DNA from: JAKSSE01 sp045597645 | GTDB lineage: Bacteria; Bacillota; Clostridia; Lachnospirales; Lachnospiraceae | DNA: 9,107 bases | Direction of reading: 5' to 3' | NCBI GenBank assembly: GCA_045597645.1 | Contig: JAZLKM010000026.1 | Location: 1-9,107 of the forward strand | Shown here: positions 1 through 5,591 of the stretch, piece by piece | Position numbering within the stretch: position 1 is the first letter of the stretch | Layout: every line of letters starts with the position of its first letter | Translations under genes and position numbers: made by a program | The notes under the pieces: generated by a model | The model's input: the letters and a program-made list of their open reading frames with translations, nothing else | Told to the model about the DNA's origin: nothing | Database searches by the model: none

Positions 1-344
1 CCTGCAGGCGCATGCTTTGCAGCATTCCCCAACATAACTACCACCATTATTACAGTTATAAGAGGGGTATATATGAGGTCTGATATTAATCCGCTTAGCA
101 AATTCCCCTTAAGGCTACGTGGGTCCGCCTTGCATTTGCCGCAAAACATATCCCCAAGCTTTTTTATCGGAACGATAAAGCCAATAGCCAGTGAAATCAG
201 CAATGAGATTCCAAACGAAATAAGCCATGATGGCACTGTAAAATGTCCACCGGAAAGTGTGCCAACGCATGACAGTATGAGGCTCATAGATACTCCCATC
301 AATATGTTCATTTTTATACCTACAGCTCGCATCTGTTTTTCCAT
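1..344 (-). CDS. DUF2798-like multi-pass membrane protein (3' end cut by window)
   Basis: An ATG at 344 opens a frame that stays open for 114 codons to the window edge, so the C-terminus is missing. A GAGG ribosome site lies five bases upstream of the ATG. The translation has three hydrophobic segments at about residues 12-30, 40-60 and 83-105, which is an integral membrane protein. The pattern GTLSGGHFTVPSWLISF followed by GFIVPIKKLGD resembles DUF2798 proteins common in Clostridia, whose function is unknown. A CGKC pair (residues 68-71) sits in the loop between segments two and three. The gene begins 18 bp after the stop of the EAL-domain gene and has no promoter between them, so it is probably co-transcribed with it. 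The family call is from memory of the sequence pattern; the coding call is firmer. Confidence 0.72.
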   Translation of the reverse strand, partial: MEKQMRAVGIKMNILMGVSMSLILSCVGTLSGGHFTVPSWLISFGISLLISLAIGFIVPIKKLGDMFCGKCKADPRSLKGNLLSGLISDLIYTPLITVIMVVVMLGNAAKHAPA

Positions 345-362
345 ATTCGCCTCACATTTTTC

Positions 363-2036
363 TTACATCATGTGCTTCTCAAATTCCTGCTTTGGGCAAG
401 GTTTAGAGTACAAAAAACCCTGAATGTTTGTGCAGCCATTTTCGCGAAGCATCTTCGCCTGTTCAATGGTCTCAACACCCTCAGCAATAATATTTTTGCC
501 CAGCTTATTAAGCATCATGATCATATGACTAATAATAATATCATCAGGGCCATTATCACCGATACCATCTATAAGACTCTTATCAAGCTTAATCGTATCC
601 GCGACAATATTTTTAATCATCTTGATAGAAGAAAAACCACTACCAAAATCATCTACTGCCAGGTTAATTCCCAGAGCATGCATCTTAGTTTCAAACAGAT
701 GCAACGCCTGCATATCTTCATCATCGTAGGACTCTGTAATCTCAATCTCGATATATTTAGGATCCACGCCGTGCTTGCGGATAATATTTTCTACCTTATC
801 AGCAAATGCTCTGTCCTGAAGATGCCTTCTCGAAAAATTCGTCGAAATCTTGACTGGCTCTATTCCTCTTGCAATCCAGTCATTGATATCACAGCATACC
901 TGCTCAAGCACATAATAATCTATAAGCGCTATCATTCCACTTTTTTCTAATATAGGAATAAACTCAACAGGTGGAACTAAGCCGTCATTTTTCTGCCACC
1001 GCACGAGGGCTTCGGCGCCATTCAATAGATATTTTTGCGGATCTGAAATGTCTACCTTGGGCTGATAGTATACGACAAACTCCTTATTTTCTATGGCAGC
1101 CGGTATGCTCTGCTCTAGCTGTCTTGCTTTAAAGATTTGAATCTGCATCGACTTTTCAAATCTTACAAAATCAGGTTGATTAGGCTGTCTTGCCATCTTG
1201 GCTGCAATGTCTGCATTTCGCATTGCTTCATTTATGACATCCCCAGGTTCAATGATATAGTAGCCAACCCTGCAGTCCACATTGATATAGACAGTGTCGC
1301 CGCCCTCCCTGCTATATGGAATGGTTATATTTTCTACAAAATCCAGGAAATCCTCCTGCTTCGACTTATCTATAAATACCAGGAAATTATCTCCGCCAAG
1401 TCGAGCAGCAATTCCCGCGCCGAATTTTTGAGCATATACATTTACGGCGTTGGCAAAGCCCACCATCACAGCGTCACCGGCCTTGTTACCATATCTGCTA
1501 TTAAGCAGCTTCATATTTTTCAAGTTTATAAAGTTGGTACTGTACCTGGCGAACAACCCATTCTCAAGAGTCTGCCCCATGAATCTGTTAAGACCTGTTT
1601 CGTTTGAAATGCCAGTCATCTGATCGTAAAACATCAGATAATTCAATTCATGCATTGCTCTGGCGCGGCCTGCAAGCAAATAAATCATCCTTGAAAGGAA
1701 GTATGCATCCTCACGCAAACCATCTGTCCATTTGCATCCCCTGGCTATGCCGCAATTAACAACAACCTTGCCACCACGTCCAACTCCAAATTCGAAGTTG
1801 ATTATATCAGCCTCACTGTCATCTGTAATCGCGTTATATATCTCCTTTTTGCTAATGCTCATTTCTGCGCTTCGCTTAATGGGCTCATATATATATGCTC
1901 GAAACAGGACATATCCATATTTAGTTGCAATTGATGAGATTTCTTTTTTGAACACAGCAAAAATCTGATCAGGATCAACCTCCTGATCAGACACTTGACT
2001 TAAAATATTATAGAAGTCACTGCTGACAAGATTCAT
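363..2036 (-). CDS. Degenerate GGDEF / intact EAL protein, probable cyclic di-GMP phosphodiesterase
   Basis: This 557-residue cytoplasmic protein has no membrane segment. Residues 1 to about 130 match no domain I recognise. Residues about 135-300 are a GGDEF fold whose key positions have decayed: the signature is GGDNF (214-218), the usual DxD metal site of the IDxDxFK region reads N-L-K, and the usual NDxxGH reads NSRYGN. Cyclase activity is therefore unlikely; the domain may bind GTP as a regulator. Residues about 320-557 are an EAL domain with its catalytic set in place: EAL at 342-344, N400, E432 and E435 in EITE, the D462-D463 pair in DDFGSG, K483, E519 and E522 in AEGVE, and Q539. That set supports hydrolysis of cyclic di-GMP. 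The ATG at 2036 follows AAGGGG by about eight bases. The gene has its own consensus promoter and probably carries the downstream membrane protein gene with it. Confidence 0.93.
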   Translation of the reverse strand: MNLVSSDFYNILSQVSDQEVDPDQIFAVFKKEISSIATKYGYVLFRAYIYEPIKRSAEMSISKKEIYNAITDDSEADIINFEFGVGRGGKVVVNCGIARGCKWTDGLREDAYFLSRMIYLLAGRARAMHELNYLMFYDQMTGISNETGLNRFMGQTLENGLFARYSTNFINLKNMKLLNSRYGNKAGDAVMVGFANAVNVYAQKFGAGIAARLGGDNFLVFIDKSKQEDFLDFVENITIPYSREGGDTVYINVDCRVGYYIIEPGDVINEAMRNADIAAKMARQPNQPDFVRFEKSMQIQIFKARQLEQSIPAAIENKEFVVYYQPKVDISDPQKYLLNGAEALVRWQKNDGLVPPVEFIPILEKSGMIALIDYYVLEQVCCDINDWIARGIEPVKISTNFSRRHLQDRAFADKVENIIRKHGVDPKYIEIEITESYDDEDMQALHLFETKMHALGINLAVDDFGSGFSSIKMIKNIVADTIKLDKSLIDGIGDNGPDDIIISHMIMMLNKLGKNIIAEGVETIEQAKMLRENGCTNIQGFLYSKPCPKQEFEKHMM

Positions 2037-2086
2037 GGATTGTCCCCTTCTAAGTCAATTGCCTTATTAGGTGTATCTTGCCATAA

Positions 2087-2116
2087 ATTATAGCCTCTAG
2101 CACTAGGCACTGTCAA
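2087..2116 (-). promoter_or_regulatory. Sigma-A promoter of the EAL gene
   Basis: On the minus strand TTGACA (2116-2111) and TATAAT (2092-2087) are separated by 18 bases. Both hexamers match consensus. The promoter lies just past the ohrR stop codon, and its -10 is about 50 bp upstream of the EAL start codon. The spacer holds a small palindrome, CTAG-TG-CTAG, which could be a regulator site. I see no terminator between ohrR and this promoter, so read-through from the peroxide operon is possible. Confidence 0.78.
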
Positions 2117-2121
2117 ATACA

Positions 2122-2559
2122 CTATTCCGAAAATTGTTCTAATAATTTTCGTACTGTGACATATAATCCCAATGCTTCCTCTTCACTAAGGCTGATACAT
2201 CCACTCATCTTTGCGGGTATCTCCACAGCCTTATCGCGAAGGGCCATACCTTCATCAGTGATGCTCACCATCAGGAATCTCTCATCCTGCTTTGAGCGCT
2301 CTCTTGTTACCAGTCCCTTCTTCTCAAGATTTTTAAGAAGTGGGGTTAATGTACCAGAATCCAGGAATAATTTTTTCCCCAGATCCTTGACACTGAGACT
2401 CTCGTGCTCCCACATAACCATCATGACAATATACTGCGTATATGTCAGGTCTATCTCATTTAGAAATGGAGTATACTTTCTCACTATTTCCTTTGAGACA
2501 GCATACAGTGGGAAACATAATTGATTGTCTAGCTTAAGTACATCGTATTTACTACTCAT
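2122..2559 (-). CDS. ohrR: OhrR-type MarR-family organic peroxide sensor/repressor
   Basis: This is a winged-helix repressor of the OhrR branch of the MarR family, which releases DNA when a reactive cysteine is oxidised by organic hydroperoxide. I place the start at the ATG at 2559. It is preceded by AGAGG at good spacing, and the five extra in-frame codons upstream would need a TTG. With this start the 145-residue protein aligns with Bacillus subtilis OhrR: reactive C15 lies in LDNQLCF, and the two tyrosines that surround it fall at Y29 and Y40. The recognition region LDSGTLTPLLKNLEKKGL and the wing ERSKQDER are present. A second cysteine, C121, lies near where the 2-Cys class of OhrR carries its resolving cysteine, so intersubunit disulfide formation is possible. 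The start overlaps the end of the TSCPD gene by eight bases, so translation is probably coupled. It is the third gene of the gpx operon and probably represses it. Confidence 0.9.
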   Translation of the reverse strand: MSSKYDVLKLDNQLCFPLYAVSKEIVRKYTPFLNEIDLTYTQYIVMMVMWEHESLSVKDLGKKLFLDSGTLTPLLKNLEKKGLVTRERSKQDERFLMVSITDEGMALRDKAVEIPAKMSGCISLSEEEALGLYVTVRKLLEQFSE

Positions 2560-2851
2560 CTTCGTCCTCTTCAAATGGCGATTTATAATTAGGATCCTGT
2601 GAAGCTATGAATCCTGCTCTTACTGCCTTTGCCAGCTGATCAGAACAAGAAGTTCCTCTTCTACCACAGACTATACCAGTGAGCTTTTCCTCAATCTGAT
2701 CTACAGTCCATCCTTCTAATAATAACGGAATTGTTTTCAAATTACCATCACAACCGCTCATAAATTGAATATTTCTCACAATATCACCATCAATATCCAT
2801 GCTGATGACCTTTGAGCAGGTGTTTTCTGTCAGATAATCGAAATGGAACAT
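2552..2851 (-). CDS. Standalone TSCPD-domain protein (TIGR03905-like)
   Basis: This 99-residue protein matches the small clostridial TSCPD family, a domain also found at the C-terminus of some ribonucleotide reductases. The characteristic features are TCSKVI near residue 12, FMSGCDGNLKTIPLL at about 30-44, and VCGRRGTSCSDQLA at about 61-73. Four cysteines (C12, C34, C62, C69) are in the family core and could bind metal or act in thiol chemistry; the biochemical role of the family is not established. The C-terminal tail FEEDEDE is strongly acidic. The start codon follows the gpx stop by one base, with GAGAGG nine bases upstream inside the gpx end, so the two genes are co-translated. Its place between a peroxidase and a peroxide sensor suggests a redox role, which is inference. 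Confidence 0.85.
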   Translation of the reverse strand: MFHFDYLTENTCSKVISMDIDGDIVRNIQFMSGCDGNLKTIPLLLEGWTVDQIEEKLTGIVCGRRGTSCSDQLAKAVRAGFIASQDPNYKSPFEEDEDE

Positions 2852-2852
2852 A

Positions 2853-3392
2853 TTAGAGTACCTCTCTTACTTTCTCAGCAACCTTCTTCACATCAGTGGT
2901 AGGCTCAAATCTTGCTACAATCTCACCATCTCTGTTAACAAGAATCTTGGTGAAATTCCACTTGATGTTTCCATTCTCCTTGTAACCCTTATCCATCTTC
3001 TTAACGATAGGTGCAAGGACAAGTCCCATAGGTCCGCCAAAGCCCTCAAACTTAGTGTTCTCGGTCAGCCACTTGTAAAGCGGAATAGCATTCTCACCAT
3101 TTACATCAATTTTAGCGTACTGCGGGAAAGTGATACCATATCTTCCTGTGCAGAAATCGTGGATTTCCTTATCACTACCCGGAGCCTGATCAGCGAACTG
3201 ATTGCAAGGGAAGTCAAGGATCTCAAGTCCTGCCTCGTGAAGCTCATCATACATCTCCTGAAGCTCAGTGTACTGTGGTGTAAATCCACATCCTGTTGCA
3301 GTATTTACAATGAGAAGCGCCTTACCCTTAAACTGTGCGAGATCAACCATGCTGCCGTCCTGTGCTGCTACCTGAAAATCAAATGCGTTCAT
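2853..3392 (-). CDS. Glutathione peroxidase-family thiol peroxidase
   Basis: This 179-residue cytoplasmic protein reduces hydroperoxides. The catalytic tetrad of the family is complete: peroxidatic C35 in NTATGCGFTPQY, Q69 in FADQAPG, and W145-N146 in KWNF. The sequence FPCNQF at 61-66 is the second family signature. It has cysteine, not selenocysteine, at the active site. C81 in DFCTGRYGITFP lies where the two-cysteine, thioredoxin-dependent members carry their resolving cysteine, so thioredoxin rather than glutathione is the likelier reductant. The start is fixed by AAGGAGG (3400-3406) seven bases before the ATG. It is the first gene of a three-gene operon with the TSCPD protein and ohrR, behind a consensus promoter covered by OhrR-like boxes. 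Confidence 0.94.
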   Translation of the reverse strand: MNAFDFQVAAQDGSMVDLAQFKGKALLIVNTATGCGFTPQYTELQEMYDELHEAGLEILDFPCNQFADQAPGSDKEIHDFCTGRYGITFPQYAKIDVNGENAIPLYKWLTENTKFEGFGGPMGLVLAPIVKKMDKGYKENGNIKWNFTKILVNRDGEIVARFEPTTDVKKVAEKVREVL

Positions 3393-3446
3393 GTTATTTC
3401 CTCCTTGTTAATAAGTTGTATAAGATTTAATTGTGTTTCGTTTGTT

Positions 3447-3476
3447 TGTAATTGCATTGTATGCAATCTAATTGTA
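3447..3476 (-). promoter_or_regulatory. Tandem OhrR-box-like operator
   Basis: Two adjacent 15-base imperfect palindromes read TACAATTAGATTGCA then TACAATGCAATTACA on the minus strand. Against the OhrR half-site pattern TACAATT-n-AATTGTA they match 12 of 14 and 11 of 14 fixed positions. The tandem arrangement is the one I recall for the B. subtilis ohrA operator. Across the junction there is also a perfect ATTGCAT-TGT-ATGCAAT palindrome (plus strand, 3451-3467). The boxes cover the spacer and the -10 of the gpx promoter, so bound OhrR would block RNA polymerase. Confidence 0.75.
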
Positions 3477-3484
3477 TATGTCAA
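3456..3484 (-). promoter_or_regulatory. Sigma-A promoter of the gpx-TSCPD-ohrR operon
   Basis: On the minus strand TTGACA (3484-3479) and TACAAT (3461-3456) are separated by exactly 17 bases. The -35 is perfect and the -10 has one mismatch from TATAAT. The predicted transcript starts near 3449, giving a leader of about 55 bases with an AAGGAGG ribosome site. The upstream side is A/T-rich with runs of T and A, which may help the promoter. Confidence 0.87.
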
Positions 3485-3581
3485 CACTTTTTTTAGAAAA
3501 TTTTCCAAAAAATTGCAGCCCACTGCTTTATAAGTACCAAGGCACCAGTATTTACAGGCATTTAAGCGATTTTAAAGACAT

Positions 3582-3611
3582 ATAAAAAGCAGCCCGTATC
3601 AGACGGACTGC
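3582..3611 (-). terminator. Rho-independent terminator after the yfcE-like gene
   Basis: On the minus strand GCAGTCCGT, loop CTGAT, ACGGGCTGC forms a nine-base-pair stem with one G-U pair, followed directly by TTTTT. Read from the plus strand one pair becomes a C-A mismatch, so the structure favours the minus strand. It lies about 60 bp past the stop codon of the phosphodiesterase gene and separates that operon from the gpx operon. Confidence 0.85.
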
Positions 3612-3671
3612 CTCGTATAAGCTATAATTCAATGTTATTTACAGCGTACCTTAAACAAGTTTTGGTCGCTG

Positions 3672-4223
3672 TCAAGAATTTAAATTAAAAGTATCTATCA
3701 CCTCACCGGCGAGATTTTTCCAACAAAACGTTCCTGCTTCCACTGTCATGTATCCGTGATGGCTGCCGGCTTTTGGTATAGAAACTGATCCCGGATTCAT
3801 ATATACGATTCCTTCAAGCTGCCTGTAGGCCGGGATATGTGTATGCCCACACATCAGCACGTCTCCACTGCCAATCGGAGGCACATTGTCAGGCCCCCAC
3901 TTGTGACCATGAGTTGCAAAAACAGCTATCCCATCTATATCAATAGTCTTGTAGTCATCCATGATAGGAAAGTCGAGCACCATCTGATCAACCTCCGCAT
4001 CACAATTCCCACGAACGCAAACCAGCTTATCTTTATAGCCATTCAGCATTTCCATAACAGACTGAGTGTTGTATTCATCCGGCAGCGCATTTCTAGGACC
4101 ATGATATAGTAAGTCACCCAAAAGCAACATTTTATCTGCGTTTTCTCTTTCAAAGGCATCTAGAAGTTGCCTCACATAATATTCAGACCCGTGCAGGTCA
4201 GAAGCTACCATCCATTTAGACAT
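3672..4223 (-). CDS. yfcE: YfcE-type metallophosphodiesterase
   Basis: This 183-residue cytoplasmic enzyme belongs to the calcineurin-like metallophosphoesterases of the YfcE group, which hydrolyse phosphodiester bonds with two metal ions; the natural substrate is not established. All metal-ligand motifs are visible: D9 and H11 in SDLHG, D37 in GDLLYHGP, N73 in RGNCD, H105 and H107 in THGH, and H127 and H129 in GHTHIP. The end MNPGSVSIPK is also typical. The ATG at 4223 follows GAGGTGAT by a few bases. It begins 31 bp after the metallopeptidase gene and is the last gene before a strong terminator. Confidence 0.92.
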   Translation of the reverse strand: MSKWMVASDLHGSEYYVRQLLDAFERENADKMLLLGDLLYHGPRNALPDEYNTQSVMEMLNGYKDKLVCVRGNCDAEVDQMVLDFPIMDDYKTIDIDGIAVFATHGHKWGPDNVPPIGSGDVLMCGHTHIPAYRQLEGIVYMNPGSVSIPKAGSHHGYMTVEAGTFCWKNLAGEVIDTFNLNS

Positions 4224-4254
4224 CGGTTATCACCTCGTATCAATAATCATGCAA

Positions 4255-4812
4255 CTAAGATTGCTCGTACCTAAACATTCCCTTGGAGTCCTTCAACCAT
4301 TTGACGGATTTTTTGTAATCCGGAAGCACCTTCTCCACCTCATGCCAAAAGGACTTGGAATGATTCATTTCCTTTCGGTGACACAGCTCATGTACCACCA
4401 CATAGTCAATCACCTCAGGCGGTGCCATCATCAGTAGGCAATTAAAGTTTAGGTTGCCCTGACTGCTGCAGCTCCCCCACCTGGTCTTCTGATGGCGAAT
4501 CGTAATCCTTCCATAATCCACACCTATGATTCCGGAAAAATAGGACACCCGCTCTGGAATTACAGCCTTCGCCTCAAGAGTCAGCTCTCTTATCTTATCA
4601 GCAGTTAAGTACTGCGCTCCCTCCGCTTCAAATTTTTCATTCGCGTCCTGCAGCTTTTGTATATGCTTTCTTATCCAGGGCTCTTTTTCCCTAAGCAACC
4701 TTTCGATGTCGCGCATCGATGCACGCTTTGGCGCTCTGACCGTAACTGTCATATCAGGATTCACCTGGATTGCCACAGATTTTCTATTGGAACGTATTAC
4801 TGTAACATCCAC
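4255..4812 (-). CDS. YgjP-like zinc metallopeptidase-fold protein (DUF45 / M48-related)
   Basis: I place the start at a GTG (4812) because GGGAGG (4819-4824) sits six bases upstream. The open frame extends ten codons further to a TTG with no good ribosome site. This gives 185 residues. The N-terminal part has the family pattern VIRSNRKSVAIQVNPDM and RAPKRAS. The signature KTRWGSCS is at about 109-116. The zinc site HELCH (141-145) with E142 as catalytic base and H151 in NHSKSFW is intact. The family is widespread; the best known bacterial member is YgjP, and its physiological role is poorly known. The gene lies between the MmcQ-MGMT and YfcE genes with short gaps and no terminators. Confidence 0.88.
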   Translation of the reverse strand: MDVTVIRSNRKSVAIQVNPDMTVTVRAPKRASMRDIERLLREKEPWIRKHIQKLQDANEKFEAEGAQYLTADKIRELTLEAKAVIPERVSYFSGIIGVDYGRITIRHQKTRWGSCSSQGNLNFNCLLMMAPPEVIDYVVVHELCHRKEMNHSKSFWHEVEKVLPDYKKSVKWLKDSKGMFRYEQS

Positions 4813-4818
4813 GACATT

Positions 4819-4824
4819 CCTCCC
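4819..4824 (-). promoter_or_regulatory. Ribosome binding site that fixes a GTG start
   Basis: GGGAGG on the minus strand is six bases upstream of the GTG at 4812-4810. The alternative TTG start at 4842 has only purine-rich AGCGAGA in front of it and no clear Shine-Dalgarno sequence, so the GTG is preferred for the YgjP-like gene. Confidence 0.65.
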
Positions 4825-4855
4825 GACTCCTAATGTAAGCAATCTCGCTCTTATT

Positions 4856-5521
4856 TTACTTCAAGCCATACACATCAAGGTCCACTTTTCCATCAACCAC
4901 TTTAATACCCTCTGCTTCAAGCAGGCTAGCCTGGACGCCCGCTCCTCCAAAGGCAAAAGCACCTGCTAACTCGCCTTTTGAATTGACAACCCTGAAGCAT
5001 GGTATATTGTCTGGATCAGGATTCTTGTGTAAAGCATTGCCAACAGCCCTGGACATTTTGGGATTACCTGCCATCTGGGCTACTTTCCCGTAAGTAGCGA
5101 CCCTTCCATATGGTATCTGCTTCACAGCCTCGTATATGCGATGGGTAGGAGAATCGGTAACAATACTATAGCTTGCATCCACATGCCCACACACCGTATC
5201 AAATGGCACAGCTCCATCTAGCTGAATAGTAAGCCAATGTTCTTTGTTCATATGATAAGCTGGAAGATATCCATACTGATTGCGCACAAAGCTTATAAAA
5301 TCTGGTGCCGCCTTCACGTTGACAATCCAAGTATACCCGCTCTCTTCACAACCGCCGCAGCCATCGATACCCAGCACTGAGTTCGCTACACGCATTCCAA
5401 TTGCAAACCACTTATTGACTGTCTTCGCCCGAAAAACCACAGCATCAGGTGTGTCTGCCCATAGGTGCTCCCCTTGCACGTCGTATTTTTCTAAAATATA
5501 TTTTTCCAGATGCCTAATCAT
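4856..5521 (-). CDS. MmcQ/YjbR domain fused to MGMT-like alkylated-DNA-binding domain
   Basis: The ATG at 5521 gives 221 residues; an upstream in-frame TTG would add six. The ribosome site is weak (GGTG seven bases upstream). Residues about 1-120 are an MmcQ/YjbR domain (CyaY-like fold, PF04237), shown by WADTPDAVVFRAK, KWFAIGMRV, IVNVKAAPDF and GYLPAYHMNKEHWLTI. Residues about 127-221 are the DNA-binding domain of O6-alkylguanine-DNA alkyltransferase, with IPYGRVATYGKVA, R158 in SRAVGNAL as the likely DNA-intercalating arginine, and IPCFRVV at 173-179. The alkyl-acceptor cysteine (C175) is present, but the canonical PCHRV histidine is phenylalanine. The protein may repair DNA slowly, or act like alkyltransferase-like proteins that bind lesions and recruit other repair. 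It follows the xylanase gene by 70 bp without a terminator. Confidence 0.88.
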   Translation of the reverse strand: MIRHLEKYILEKYDVQGEHLWADTPDAVVFRAKTVNKWFAIGMRVANSVLGIDGCGGCEESGYTWIVNVKAAPDFISFVRNQYGYLPAYHMNKEHWLTIQLDGAVPFDTVCGHVDASYSIVTDSPTHRIYEAVKQIPYGRVATYGKVAQMAGNPKMSRAVGNALHKNPDPDNIPCFRVVNSKGELAGAFAFGGAGVQASLLEAEGIKVVDGKVDLDVYGLK

Positions 5522-5591
5522 ACTACAACACCATCGCAAGAGCTAACTCTCATATTTCAATGTTATTTGCACTCCGCTTCGCTACTTGCTT

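Noticed and set aside
135..230. CGKC motif of the membrane protein as a thioredoxin-like active site
   Set aside because: It sits in a short loop between membrane segments with no thioredoxin fold around it.
73..423. Plus-strand open frame of 116 codons
   Set aside because: It lies opposite the DUF2798-like gene and the end of the EAL gene, has no ribosome site and no recognisable motif; the minus-strand frames are clearly the real ones.
372..950. Plus-strand open frame of 192 codons
   Set aside because: Fully antisense to the EAL domain, with composition expected of a shadow and no ribosome site.
1137..1607. Plus-strand open frame of 156 codons
   Set aside because: Antisense to the degenerate GGDEF domain; no family features or start signal.
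3507..3526. Possible second terminator, GCAG-TGGG-CTGC followed by AATTTTTT on the minus strand
   Set aside because: The stem has only four strong pairs, and a nine-pair terminator lies just upstream; too weak to call, though it could insulate the gpx promoter.
3159..3533. Plus-strand open frame of 124 codons across the gpx promoter
   Set aside because: It would read through the consensus promoter and operator of the gpx operon and encodes nothing recognisable.
3628..5571. Near-identical 16-base pieces TTCAATGTTATTT(A/G)CA at 3628 and 5556
   Set aside because: A shared 13-base exact match is about what chance gives in 9 kb of A/T-rich DNA, and the flanks do not align.
5564..5587. Oligomer GTAGCGAAGCGGAGTGC as a possible interspersed repeat or hairpin between the xylanase and MmcQ-MGMT genes
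   Set aside because: The pairing is broken in the middle and no second copy is in the window; only a genome search could support it.
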